This document shows positions 37,601-46,107 of a DNA stretch of 64,000 nucleotides, piece after piece. This stretch comes from Alphaproteobacteria bacterium. GTDB taxonomy: Bacteria; Pseudomonadota; Alphaproteobacteria; RF32; CAG-239. The position numbers and the translations under genes are program-made. The notes beneath the pieces are model-generated. The model saw only the letters and a program-made list of their open reading frames with translations. It did no database searches and was not told where the DNA came from. The DNA is taken from contig JAFUBQ010000020.1 of assembly GCA_017460085.1 (NCBI GenBank), forward strand, positions 1-64,000, given 5' to 3'. The stretch's first letter is position 1. Every line of letters begins with the position of its first letter.

Positions 37601-38860
37601 CAAGGCATTATTCAAACACAACCGGTTACATTACAGTTGCTAAGTGCTGAAAATACCGATTTCAACAACTTTGCTGACAGTTTTGACAACCAAATGTATA
37701 AGTTTGAAAAAGTTGATAATAACGGCGCTTATAAAATTTCGTTGGCCAAAACAGCAGAGCAAGTATCAGCTGAAAACGGCGGCACCAGAAATAATCAGGT
37801 AACAGCTCGTGCATGGGCAGACGGCGGTTTATTCCCAAATGCAGCCGACCAAGCTTTGGCTAACAAAATTTCTGCCACGGCGCAAAATAATCCGCAAGAA
37901 CTTAATCGTAATTTAACGGCATTAGCACCGAATGATGCACCGGTGGTTCAAAATACAACCATTGTTTTGCAAAATCATTTATATGATGCCATTGATAAGC
38001 ATTTGCGCGGCGAAAGTTTAGGCCGTCGTAACGGTCGTGCTTCAGGCGATATGTATGACGATATGGAAATTTGGGCAGCCGGCTATCTGGGCCACAACAA
38101 ATTGCAAAATCGCAGTGGTTTCTACGGCTTTAAGTCTGATACAACCGGCGGCATTATCGCTCTTGAAGGCAAATCTTCAATGCATACTAAAATGGGTGTA
38201 GGTTATCAATATGACTATACTAAGGTCGATGCTTTCAGCAGAGATACAAAGGTAAATACACACAGCGGATTTATTTATGCCGAATATAAACCGAGCGCTT
38301 GGTTTTTTGATGCTACAGCTTCATACGGATATTCAACGTATAAAGATAAAAAATCTGCTTTCGGTAACGAATATCGTGGTAAATATCATGCCGATTTGTA
38401 TGGCTTGCAAGGTTTAATGGGCTATGAACATATTGGTCAATATGCTACATTCACACCGCAAGCCGGCTTACGCTACAGCTACATCAAACGCCATGGCTAT
38501 AATGATAATGCCGGTCAAGATGTAAGCGGAAAAGATATGGACTTTTTCACCGGCGTTTTGGGCTTCAAACTGGGTAAGGATTTATATTATAATATGAATT
38601 GTAATGTAATGCGTCCGGAAATTTATTTGGGTATAACCTATGACTTTGTCAGCGACCGCGACAATGCCATTGTTAACCTCGGTAATGGTTCCAGCTATGC
38701 CATTAACGGCAAACGCCTTGACCGTATGGGTTATGAGATGGGCGCCGGCGTAACGGCAGAACTGAACGACAAATGGACCGGAAGTCTCAGCTATTTAGGC
38801 GACTTGCGCAACCACTATCAAAATCATAGCGGTATGCTAACTTTGAGCTACGCTTTCTAA
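34643..38860 (+). CDS. Autotransporter with Pmp-like FxxN/GGAI repeats
   Basis: A 1405-residue outer-membrane autotransporter. A long signal peptide ends near AMPAQA (about residue 39). The passenger carries about nine units, each with an F-x-x-N strand followed by a GGA(I/V)xN turn (for example GNFSQNYAKSTSGDAFGGAI), the two hallmark motifs of chlamydial Pmp proteins. A central beta-helix (about 500-1080) is rich in Asn/Thr/Asp. The C-terminal beta-barrel (about 1130-1405) ends in LTLSYAF with the terminal Phe recognised by BAM. There are almost no Cys in the passenger. It has its own terminator. The ligand is unknown; adhesion is an inference. Confidence 0.88.
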   Translation: MLKYSKSALGLLTNQYRSVLRKCALLNLGLFALAMPAQAEISEITADNLNTLTSPKVEWEGPVTEIPLTEQFIIVDQDDGEQYYTYNYTNVDDYDETDQGVSGDFTEADVTNKVFTGFNATADDFGAVYIEGENASIFDITSDFVKNSVEDAATAATHAATSGIFNMDVIGDITGDFVDNSVNYETSIYTAGGAAIQNYGDAGSISGNFVDNSASATNGLALGGAILNLSGVVELDTQDTGTTSHIDSISANFIGNTVEDSTLVAGGAILNAANVSDTDVVLGGITGDFVANYGLTEGTALGGAIVNMTDVSIETANSTIGTVTGDFIGNSVEGDTNAFGGAVYNALGGNNTSAVVSITALNGNFTQNYAFSDTGNALGGAIYNSNPLQTTPIAVPFEPAANTTSTDSSASIETIAGNFSQNYAKSTSGDAFGGAIYNEAYESSVADTAVINSVSGEFSGNYAMSESGNAAGGAIYNTATIGEVTAPVADEETTASGIVNSSFMENYAQSSEGTAFGGAIATSQNLTLTAQDGFESVISGNYVEDADGKREEAITAFKVAETDEAPTLTFTALTDGSFTIDDKITGVDGYKVAFNGDQTGIVNLNNAIATNYTFSNGEVEYSGDQMGVDVSVENVTLKLGDVAALTADNLTLNNATLDVINDTIDSVVLGSINTTEGATGNLAIDIDLEQNVADTFTVSSESAGTYNFKDMNVLGLPAEEGAFEVEIFKATEGASIAGLVMNTYDAIYSNMDQITLEQGTGDKIGYLTYEYTKGEYTLNDAVAFEDGDRQYAMSADEDIVEDLGAMGGENSTLSIAGNGYAINGNGFEGITVGDGQTLELNDIQDMNGFDPAAVAIEEGGTANIIGSTFSDNGSDVVNDGALNLSGDNIFNDKIEGNGTMNISEGTSIFNDNVDQGIIIVGEEQTPQAKATDAVMDIGTNTVTADDISFINGSTLALTVNSADEYGSVIAQNITVETGAKLQATLAQGIIQTQPVTLQLLSAENTDFNNFADSFDNQMYKFEKVDNNGAYKISLAKTAEQVSAENGGTRNNQVTARAWADGGLFPNAADQALANKISATAQNNPQELNRNLTALAPNDAPVVQNTTIVLQNHLYDAIDKHLRGESLGRRNGRASGDMYDDMEIWAAGYLGHNKLQNRSGFYGFKSDTTGGIIALEGKSSMHTKMGVGYQYDYTKVDAFSRDTKVNTHSGFIYAEYKPSAWFFDATASYGYSTYKDKKSAFGNEYRGKYHADLYGLQGLMGYEHIGQYATFTPQAGLRYSYIKRHGYNDNAGQDVSGKDMDFFTGVLGFKLGKDLYYNMNCNVMRPEIYLGITYDFVSDRDNAIVNLGNGSSYAINGKRLDRMGYEMGAGVTAELNDKWTGSLSYLGDLRNHYQNHSGMLTLSYAF

Positions 38861-38901
38861 AGCTGAAAAATTATTATAACCTCAAATCTATATGTACTAA
38901 G

Positions 38902-38935
38902 GCTGTCGGCAAAATTGTTTGTCGGCAGCTTTTTT
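38902..38935 (+). terminator. Terminator after the autotransporter gene
   Basis: A 12-bp stem GCTGTCGGCAAA / TTTGTCGGCAGC (two G-T pairs), followed by six T. Confidence 0.85.
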
Positions 38936-39037
38936 AGTTTGTATATTCAGAAATAAATTGTAACTTTTTGTGTGTTGCCAAAGCATGGAAAAATTTTTAT
39001 TCTATCTGCAAAAGATAACTATAGAAAGGAAATAAAT

Positions 39038-39835
39038 ATGGCAAAAATTCATCCGACAGCCGTGATTGAAGACGGCGCACAAATTGCCGCAACGGCAGAA
39101 ATCGGTCCAATGTGCTGGGTTAGTTCGCAAGCAAAGATTGGTGAAAATGTTAAACTTTTAGGGCAGGTAACAGTTTATGGTAATACCGAAATCGGTGAAG
39201 GAACAATTGTTTTTCCTGGCGCACGCTTAGGTTGCGGACCACAAGACCATGGTAACGAATTTCAGCCTGAAGCAAAATTGATAATCGGCAAACGTAACAT
39301 TATTCGCGAAAATGTGACCATGCATTCTGGCACCCCGAAAGAACATTTTACTACTGTTGTCGGTGATGATGGTATGTTTATGATTAATTCGCATATTGCA
39401 CACGATTGCGTGGTCGGTAATAATGTTATTATGACCAACAATGCGGTTATCGGCGGGCATGTTCATTTAGGCGACGGGGTAATTTTAGGCGGGAACTGTG
39501 CAGTGCATCAGTTTGTGCATATTGGGCGTAAAGCCATGGTTGGCGGTGTTTCGGGCGTGGCACGCGACATTATTCCGTTTGGCATTGCTAACGGTATGCC
39601 AGCACGCTTACGCGGTTTGAATGTTATCGGCATGAAACGCAGCGGCATTGACGAAGCTGCAATCAAAGCCTGCACGCGTGCTTTTATGTTTGTGTTCAAA
39701 GGCAAGGAAGGCACCTTTGAAGAACGTGTCAATGCGGCATTTGAAAAATATAAAGACAATGAAATGGTGCAAGAACAATTGCGCTTCATTAAAGAATCAC
39801 TCAGCGGTAAACGAAACGTTACGGTTGCTGAATAG
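39038..39835 (+). CDS. lpxA: UDP-N-acetylglucosamine acyltransferase
   Basis: LpxA does the first step of lipid A synthesis, moving 3-hydroxyacyl from ACP to UDP-GlcNAc. The left-handed beta-helix hexapeptides run through the N-terminal 190 residues. The catalytic His lies in SHIAHDC, and the GGNCAVHQFVHIG and PARLRGLNVIGMKRSG segments are canonical. The ATG after GAAAGGA gives 265 residues. LpxA usually sits with lpxD, fabZ and lpxB; here it stands alone between an autotransporter and a lysozyme gene. Confidence 0.93.
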   Translation: MAKIHPTAVIEDGAQIAATAEIGPMCWVSSQAKIGENVKLLGQVTVYGNTEIGEGTIVFPGARLGCGPQDHGNEFQPEAKLIIGKRNIIRENVTMHSGTPKEHFTTVVGDDGMFMINSHIAHDCVVGNNVIMTNNAVIGGHVHLGDGVILGGNCAVHQFVHIGRKAMVGGVSGVARDIIPFGIANGMPARLRGLNVIGMKRSGIDEAAIKACTRAFMFVFKGKEGTFEERVNAAFEKYKDNEMVQEQLRFIKESLSGKRNVTVAE

Positions 39836-39853
39836 TGTTTTTTCATTTTAGTT

Positions 39854-39881
39854 AAAAGTCTCCTAACAAGGAGACTTTTTT
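39854..39881 (+). terminator. Terminator after lpxA
   Basis: AAAAGTCTCCT-AACA-AGGAGACTTTTTT: a perfect 9-bp stem with a T-run, 19 bp after the stop. Confidence 0.9.
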
Positions 39882-40008
39882 GTAAAAAATATAAACTAAA
39901 AAAAATACTTGATTAGACAAATATTTTATAGTATCATAAAATCGTGAATTGAAAAATTTCTGTATTAAAAATATATACAATCTTATCGTTAAAGATAGGG
40001 AGAGAACA

Positions 40009-41049
40009 ATGAAGCGTATTAGCGAAATTAAAAAGATTATTAACAATTTGAAAAACAAATATGGCTTGGCGTCAGCTTTAACTTTAGCGACAATGGGCGG
40101 TATTGTTAGTTCTAATTCTAGTTCTGAAAATGAAACAAAGTCCGACAAAAAAGAGGTTCTTATTAAACAAGAAAAGTCTATGAGTTTTCAAGAAAAAAGT
40201 GATGGTATATTAATGTCAATTTTGGTTATGATTGAGGGCTGCACACTTAAAGCTTATACTGATGATATCGGGGTTTGGACTTATGGTATAGGCAATACCA
40301 AAACAATTGAAGGAAAAGCAGTTAAACAAGGGGATACATTAAAAAATAATCAAGAGGCGTATGCCGTTGCTGAGCATCATATTAAAGAAAGAATAGACTA
40401 TGTTTTTGATCATATTAAACGAGATTTATCGCCGGAACAAAAAGCTGCTTTGAGTAGTTTTATGTATAATTGTGGTGCCGGTACATTGGTTAAAGATGAA
40501 AGACTGACAGAATTAGGGCAAGCAATTAATGAAGGTAATGATGATTATGTCGTTAAAGAAATGTTAAAATATAATAAAGCAGGCGGTTCATTTATGAGGG
40601 GATTATTTACTCGGCGAATATTGGAAGCATATGTGTATCAAGGTCTCATTACTATAGATGAATTACAAGCTTGCCCTATTGGGGGGCTTGGTAATATCAG
40701 TTGTAGTGATGAAATGATGAAAGTATTTGGTGTTAAATTATCAAAATATTATGTTGGTGGAAAAAATAAAAAATGGAAAAAATATAAAGTAAAAGGGACT
40801 TATGATGATACGGCAATAACGAATTATTCAATAGCTAAAAAGTTTATTGAAATTTGCCAACAACCAATAGACGGTCCTATATCCAAAAAATTAGCTGATT
40901 TTAATTTGGGAAAACCTATTTGTGATTTTTTACCAGAGAACTTACTAGCTACAAATGCAAAATCATTTAACACGCAACAAGAGGCTGGTCCCAATTTGGA
41001 TTTGGTTAAAATTTATAAAAATATGAAAAATACAATAGAACAAAATTAA
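40009..41049 (+). CDS. GH24 (T4-type) lysozyme with extended C-terminus
   Basis: A muramidase of the phage T4/RrrD family. The catalytic pattern E-x8-D-x5-T is exact: Glu76, Asp85, Thr91 (EGCTLKAYTDDIGVWTYGIG). The conserved FMYNCGAGTL and FTRRILEAYVYQG segments follow. At 346 residues it is about twice the size of T4 lysozyme; an N-terminal region (about 20-32) is mildly hydrophobic and could be a signal anchor. The C-terminal 130 residues show no known domain. It may be a phage remnant or a domesticated cell-wall enzyme. The gene is monocistronic between two terminators. Confidence 0.82.
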   Translation: MKRISEIKKIINNLKNKYGLASALTLATMGGIVSSNSSSENETKSDKKEVLIKQEKSMSFQEKSDGILMSILVMIEGCTLKAYTDDIGVWTYGIGNTKTIEGKAVKQGDTLKNNQEAYAVAEHHIKERIDYVFDHIKRDLSPEQKAALSSFMYNCGAGTLVKDERLTELGQAINEGNDDYVVKEMLKYNKAGGSFMRGLFTRRILEAYVYQGLITIDELQACPIGGLGNISCSDEMMKVFGVKLSKYYVGGKNKKWKKYKVKGTYDDTAITNYSIAKKFIEICQQPIDGPISKKLADFNLGKPICDFLPENLLATNAKSFNTQQEAGPNLDLVKIYKNMKNTIEQN

Positions 41050-41065
41050 AAATTATAATGTTTTT

Positions 41066-41979
41066 CTAGCTAAAATAAAAAAACGTCGCTTTAATAAACG
41101 ACGTTTTTTTTGTTTTTATACCGAATTTTACCAGTTTTTTTTCTTCTTTAGCCTTGCCGGCCAGCCACTCGAAAATGCGCTGTTGACGCTTGTCACCGCT
41201 TGCGGCATAGTTCTCCGGATGCCACTGCACACCCAAAAGACCTTGCTCCATCTTGCCCAAGGCTTCAGGAATACCATCTGTTGCGAAAGCATAGAAATCA
41301 AGAGGCAAACGCCCTTTTATCAGCTCCTTCTGCACTCGCTCCGGTGCCAGCAACTCATGATGTCTTGAGTTCACCGGCAAACGCCACTGGTCACCCATCA
41401 GCGCACGGAAAGGCGTGTTTTCCACCAAATCAATATGGTGAGCCAACGGATTCTTAGTGTGGTGCTGCAGCGGTGTTTCCACATAGTCTTGCGAGCGATA
41501 GAGCTTATAGCCCAGCTCAGCGGCCATAATCTGCATACCGGCGCAAATGCCCAAAATAGGCATTCCATGCACCAAAGCATAATAAAAACACTCGGCATAC
41601 ACCCTGCCCCGCTCATCTTATGTTCACAAATATCAGACTTAGCATCTGTGTAATACCAATCGGGTGAAACAAAAGCCCCGCCGGGAAGCAGTAATCCGTT
41701 GCAATGTTGCAGTTGCGACAAGTGATGCTGATAATCTAAGAATAGAATCTTCACGCCGGTGCGAGCCAAAGACTGCACATAATCGCGACCTATGCATAAA
41801 TATCCCTTTTCTTGCCCTAAGAGCAGACCAATCGTCGGTGCATCTTCTGCCGGCACTGCACAACCAAGCCGTGCAGAATCTTCCGACTGCAAATACAACT
41901 CCAAACCATTCATCTCCTGCCAACTTTCTTCTACAGTGCCGAAAGCATTAAACTACGGTAAATACTCAATTTTTTCCAT
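41066..41979 (-). pseudogene. Class I glutamine amidotransferase (peptidase C26), two lesions
   Basis: It resembles gamma-glutamyl hydrolases of the PuuD type. MEKIEYLP is followed by an in-frame TAG near 41953, then the frame continues (FNAFGTVEES) with the N-terminal domain (LLLPGGAFVSPDWYY). Near 41610 a single-base shift in a G-run moves to another frame, where the Cys loop ILGICAGMQ and the His/Glu motif GVQWHPE are intact. The end runs into the terminator at 41079. The composition is richer in GC than nearby genes, suggesting transfer. One lesion could be a sequencing error; two argue for decay. Confidence 0.78.
41079..41111 (+). terminator. Terminator after the lysozyme gene (probably bidirectional)
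   Basis: AAAACGTCG and CGACGTTTT with T-rich flanks on both strands, 29 bp after the stop. The reverse-strand remnant gene also reads into it. Confidence 0.8.
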
Positions 41980-42117
41980 AAGCAATTTTTTTAAATTAAT
42001 AATGTGATAACTATAAAAAATTTTAATTCTATTTAGCATAAAATATTTTATTTGTTAATATTCATCATCTGAAAATTGCACAAAACACTATATTTTTTTA
42101 ATACAATTTTATTATAT

Positions 42118-42597
42118 TTACAAAGTTAAATCAGCAAATTCAGCCCCAATCGCTTTTGCTAAATCTTCGGCATTTAATTCTAATGTCAACCCAACTTTAC
42201 CGCCGCTTAGGCAAATTGTATCAAACAAAACGGCTGTTTCATCAATATAAACCGGAAAATTCTTTTTCATTCCCACCGGTGAACATCCGCCATGCACATA
42301 TCCGGTTAGCGGCAATAATTTTTTCAGCGGTAACATTTCTAAATTTTTTACCCCCGATGCATATGCTGCTTTTTTCACGCTTAATTCGGCATTTGCCGGA
42401 ATTACGAAAACAAAATATTCAAAACCGTGCTGCTGAGTGGGAGCTTGAGTAACTAAAGTTTTATAAGTTTGTTCCACCGGCTTATTTAAAACTTTGGCTA
42501 TTGATACAGCATCAAGTTGCGGCGGCGGTGCATATTCATATGCTAAATAAGTAACTCCGGCATTTTCTATAATTCGCATTGCATTTGTTTTTATCAT
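42118..42597 (-). CDS. YbaK/EbsC-family aminoacyl-tRNA deacylase
   Basis: YbaK hydrolyses mischarged Cys-tRNA(Pro). The 159-residue protein has the core SIAKVLNKPVEQTYKTLV and the GYVHGGCSPVGMKKNFPVYID loop, the strongest family match. It has no signal peptide. Whether the target is Cys-tRNA(Pro) or another pair cannot be told from sequence alone. Confidence 0.85.
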   Translation of the reverse strand: MIKTNAMRIIENAGVTYLAYEYAPPPQLDAVSIAKVLNKPVEQTYKTLVTQAPTQQHGFEYFVFVIPANAELSVKKAAYASGVKNLEMLPLKKLLPLTGYVHGGCSPVGMKKNFPVYIDETAVLFDTICLSGGKVGLTLELNAEDLAKAIGAEFADLTL

Positions 42598-42721
42598 CTC
42601 TACACTTCCCTCTTTCGCATTGTAAAATAATTAAACTAAAAATCAATCACCTTTTTTAGTTGTAAAACAATAAATATATTTTATAATGCGAAGTGAAATT
42701 TAATTTTATAAGGAGAAAAAT

Positions 42722-43099
42722 ATGGATTTTTACAAATGCCAACATTGCGGTAATATTGTAACACTACTCTGCTCATCAGGTGTAATACCAAGTTGTTGCG
42801 GCTCTGAAATGATAAAACTAACAGAAAACACCACCGACGCCGCCTCTGAAAAACATGTTCCATATATTGTTTGTAATGAAAGAGAAGTTCATATAAAAGT
42901 AGGAAGCATTGAACACCCAATGCAAGATGCGCATTATATTGAATGGATTGCTATAGAAACTATTTCAGGGCAAAAACAAATTAAACATTTGCACCCTAAT
43001 GAAACTCCTGAAGCTGTTTTTTATATTGCAGAAAATGATAAACTTGCAAAAGCCTATGCATTTTGCAATCTTCACGGTCTTTGGTCAGCTTCGCTATGA
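42722..43099 (+). CDS. Desulfoferrodoxin (superoxide reductase)
   Basis: It reduces superoxide to H2O2 without making oxygen, a defence typical of anaerobes. The N-terminal desulforedoxin centre has Cys6, Cys9, Cys25 and Cys26. The reductase site has His in HVPYI, EHPMQDAHYIEW and the CNLHGLW ending. At 125 residues it is the two-iron class. GGAG lies eight bases upstream. It is transcribed alone and ends in a shared terminator. Confidence 0.92.
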   Translation: MDFYKCQHCGNIVTLLCSSGVIPSCCGSEMIKLTENTTDAASEKHVPYIVCNEREVHIKVGSIEHPMQDAHYIEWIAIETISGQKQIKHLHPNETPEAVFYIAENDKLAKAYAFCNLHGLWSASL

Positions 43100-43108
43100 A
43101 TTCATTAC

Positions 43109-43152
43109 AAAAAAATCCCGAAAATTACACCTGTAATCTTCGGGATTTTTTA
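43109..43152 (+). terminator. Terminator between superoxide reductase and the facing membrane protein gene
   Basis: AAAAATCCCGAA pairs with TTCGGGATTTTT, and ATTACA with TGTAAT. T-runs lie on both sides, so it can serve both converging genes. Confidence 0.85.
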
Positions 43153-43162
43153 TTATTTATGG

Positions 43163-43684
43163 TTAAAAATCTGCCGGCATATTTGCTTCCAGCTGCTCTT
43201 CTGTTGAGCTACCAGTACTAGGATTGTATTTTTCTTCCTGCCGATAGATTCCGACATCACGGTAGCCGCTAGCTGTTAGCATAACCGTCAGCGTAATCAT
43301 CAGCCACGTCCAATCCACCTCTTTTGTTGTTAAGCTGTAGGTGTATAAGATGCAGTTGTTGATATATCCCAACACCAAAGCCCAACCGATGGCGGGTATC
43401 CAAAGCTTGTTGGTCAGAACGCCTTTTGTCGGTTTCACAGCATCAAGAACCGGACCGATATACAGATACTTGCGTAACAAAATGTCACGCGTTCCGCTCC
43501 ACCCCACCATCACCGCAAAGGTAATAATGAGATTGTCCCAAGGGACCACTTTGCTCTCCAGCCACGGATAGAGAGCACAATTGTTAAAAAAGCCAATGGC
43601 AATCACCGCACCAAGGGCGGGAATCCACAGCCTGGACCTCTTAATCTTCAGACTAAAAAGTCCCTTTTTCTTTGTCTGTTCCAT
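43163..43684 (-). CDS. Holin-like membrane protein with an internal duplication
   Basis: A 173-residue protein made of two similar halves. The first has LWIPALGAVIAIGFFNNC then WDNLIITFAVMVGWSGTRD; the second LWIPAIGWALVLGYINNC then WTWLMITLTVMLTASGYRD. Each half holds two hydrophobic segments. The repeat WxxL(I)T(F/L)xVM then SG(T/Y)RD resembles the 3TM holins linked to gene-transfer-agent lysis, but this is a weak match from memory. The composition is GC-richer than the neighbours. It may be a phage remnant and a partner of the lysozyme 2.5 kb away. Confidence 0.6.
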   Translation of the reverse strand: MEQTKKKGLFSLKIKRSRLWIPALGAVIAIGFFNNCALYPWLESKVVPWDNLIITFAVMVGWSGTRDILLRKYLYIGPVLDAVKPTKGVLTNKLWIPAIGWALVLGYINNCILYTYSLTTKEVDWTWLMITLTVMLTASGYRDVGIYRQEEKYNPSTGSSTEEQLEANMPADF

Positions 43685-43782
43685 ATATCTATATAATTTG
43701 GTTTATGGCTTACAATAAATCTTTTTGGAAATTATGTCAAGCATATTTTATCAATTAAACGCAAAAAATTATATAAATACAC

Positions 43783-45168
43783 TTAGCAGCTTAAAGCATT
43801 TTTAGCAATTCCGGCCAAAGAAGTTTCTTTATAATCTCGGTTAAGACTTAATCCGGTTTCATACATAGTTTTAATTATGCTGTCTAAACTAACAATGTGT
43901 GCCCCGCTTCCCTGCAAAGCCAAACGTGCCGCATTCACCGCCTTAATGGCTCCCATGGCATTACGCTCAATGCACGGCACTTGCACCAGTCCGCAAATTG
44001 GGTCACAAGTCAACCCCAAATTATGCTCCATAGCAATTTCCGCTGCATTTTCAATTTGGTTATTATTACCTCCGAGCGCGGCAACTAATCCTCCTGCTGC
44101 CATTGAGCAAGCAACGCCTACTTCTCCCTGACATCCTACTTCTGCTCCAGAAATTGAGGCATTGCTGCGATAAAGGCTGCCAATTGCCGACGATGTGGCT
44201 AAAAATGTTATAGCCGCATTTTTACGTTCTGTTTCGCTATTAAATTTGCCATATCTTTCCATATAGCGCATAACGGCCGGAATTACACCGGCTGAGCCCA
44301 TAGTTGGCGCTGTTACCATTCTTCCGCCGCCGGCATTTTCCTCTGCCACGGCAAATGCCCATATATTAATCCAATCAATTGCCGTTAAAGAATCAGTTGC
44401 ATTATTGGCAAATTTATTCTGCAACCTTTCATACATTTCTTTTGCATGACGTTTAACCTTTAAGCCCCCCGGCAAATAACCTTCTTTTTGCATACCTATA
44501 TCAATGCTTTGCTGCATCATATGATGCAAACGTAAAATATTTTTTGTAACGGAAAAATGGCTTGGTTGAATTGCTTTTTCGTTTTGTAACACTAACTCTG
44601 CTATTGTCATTTTGTTTTGTGCGCAAATTTGCATAAGTTCTCGGCAACTGTTAAATTGATATGGCACATCATAAGGCTTGCGGTCAATACGTAAATTAAT
44701 TTCATCTTGGCGGGCAATTGTACCGCCGCCCACAGAAAAATAAGTTTCTTCCAAGATAACATTGTTGTTTTCATCAAGCGCACAAAATGTCATACCATTT
44801 GAATGCTCAGGCAAAGTAATGTCTTTTTCTAAAATTATATCTTCTGATAAAGAAAAAGCTATTTTATGTTGACCTAATAAACTTAGTTGTTTGTTTTGCA
44901 TAACCTCCGCCAAATAATCATACGTCGGCTCCATTTCTGCCGCGTTTAATCCCATAAAACCATAACTAACCGCCTGAAGCGTTCCATGCCCCACACCTGT
45001 TAAAGCCAACGAACCATATAACTTAGTTTTAAGGGTTTGAACTTTAGTCAGCAAACCTTTATTTTTCAAATTTTCGACAAAGCGTCTTGCCGCCTTCATC
45101 GGACCTACCGTATGCGAACTTGAAGGACCGATACCCACGGCAAAAATTTCAAACAAGCTATAATACAT
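43783..45168 (-). CDS. sdaA: L-serine ammonia-lyase, single-chain, Fe-S
   Basis: It deaminates L-serine to pyruvate and ammonia using a 4Fe-4S cluster. The beta-domain signature [17 protein letters not shown] is at the N-terminus. The alpha domain has the cluster Cys residues in [18 protein letters not shown] and the last Cys at the very C-terminus (AKNALSC), as in single-chain enzymes. The 461 residues match. The oxygen-labile cluster supports an anaerobic lifestyle. It lies 15 bp after the iminopeptidase gene. Confidence 0.95.
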   Translation of the reverse strand: MYYSLFEIFAVGIGPSSSHTVGPMKAARRFVENLKNKGLLTKVQTLKTKLYGSLALTGVGHGTLQAVSYGFMGLNAAEMEPTYDYLAEVMQNKQLSLLGQHKIAFSLSEDIILEKDITLPEHSNGMTFCALDENNNVILEETYFSVGGGTIARQDEINLRIDRKPYDVPYQFNSCRELMQICAQNKMTIAELVLQNEKAIQPSHFSVTKNILRLHHMMQQSIDIGMQKEGYLPGGLKVKRHAKEMYERLQNKFANNATDSLTAIDWINIWAFAVAEENAGGGRMVTAPTMGSAGVIPAVMRYMERYGKFNSETERKNAAITFLATSSAIGSLYRSNASISGAEVGCQGEVGVACSMAAGGLVAALGGNNNQIENAAEIAMEHNLGLTCDPICGLVQVPCIERNAMGAIKAVNAARLALQGSGAHIVSLDSIIKTMYETGLSLNRDYKETSLAGIAKNALSC

Positions 45169-45183
45169 AATCTCTCTTTCACG

Positions 45184-46107
45184 CTAAAAAATATTAATTT
45201 CCGTTTTTGCTAATTTTAGCAATTGTTTTGTAGAATGTCCATATGCCGGCGCAATAATCAGCTTAGATTTCATGAGTGACTGATGCAAATCCCACGCTTG
45301 TTTCACCGGACAACAAAAATCCATACGATTGTGCAGAATAAGTGTTGGAATGTGCTTTATTTTATCAGCATTTTCAATAATTTGATTGTTTTTTATATAG
45401 TATTTATTTTCCTCATAACGAAAAGCTATACGTTGCGCCGTTAAGCTCTGCTCATCAATAGTGGCATCTGATAATGAAAACTCTGGTGCTAACTGCCCAA
45501 GCATAAACTCATAACTTCCTAAATATGTCATAGCCTCAATATTTTCCTGAGTATCTTCGGCAAACAACTTGTTATGATATATTTGATAAACATCATCACT
45601 TCCTGCTTTTTGCCGCATTTGCGCCCATAAATCCGGATAAAATCGCTCACTTTCCTTATTAACCCAGCAAATATCATATTCTCGCGCTAAAAATACTGAT
45701 GAAACCACAATTTTTTGCACCAAATGCGGATATTTTTCCGCAAACAAAAGCGCCAAAGTTGAACCCCAAGAAACACCGTGAACAATAATTTTTCCGCTTA
45801 TGTGTAATTCATCAAGAAGCTGTTTGGCATCTTTAATTAAAAATTCTGTAGTATTGTTGCGCCAAATATCTTCTGCGGTAGATTGCCCGCAGCCACGCTG
45901 GTCAAATTGAATAAAATTAAACTTATTTTTATTGAAAAGTTTGGCATATTTCGGACGTGATGAACCGCCAGGACCACCATGAAATGATAAAACAGGTATT
46001 CCCTTTGCATTGCCAAATGCCCGATAATAAATGCAATGCCCGTCATCTGTGCCGAAATTTCCTTCAATATAAGGCTGCGGTTCACGTTTAAATATCTTCC
46101 AAAACAT
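45184..46107 (-). CDS. pip: Proline iminopeptidase-like alpha/beta hydrolase
   Basis: It removes N-terminal proline from peptides in the cytoplasm. The oxyanion motif SFHGGPGGSSRPKYAKLF and the FDQRGCGQST segment are diagnostic. The nucleophile is in GVSWGSTLAL, the acid in NRMDFCCPV, and the His in PAYGHST. The 307 residues are normal. With sdaA it forms a two-gene peptide/serine catabolic unit. Confidence 0.88.
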   Translation of the reverse strand: MFWKIFKREPQPYIEGNFGTDDGHCIYYRAFGNAKGIPVLSFHGGPGGSSRPKYAKLFNKNKFNFIQFDQRGCGQSTAEDIWRNNTTEFLIKDAKQLLDELHISGKIIVHGVSWGSTLALLFAEKYPHLVQKIVVSSVFLAREYDICWVNKESERFYPDLWAQMRQKAGSDDVYQIYHNKLFAEDTQENIEAMTYLGSYEFMLGQLAPEFSLSDATIDEQSLTAQRIAFRYEENKYYIKNNQIIENADKIKHIPTLILHNRMDFCCPVKQAWDLHQSLMKSKLIIAPAYGHSTKQLLKLAKTEINIF

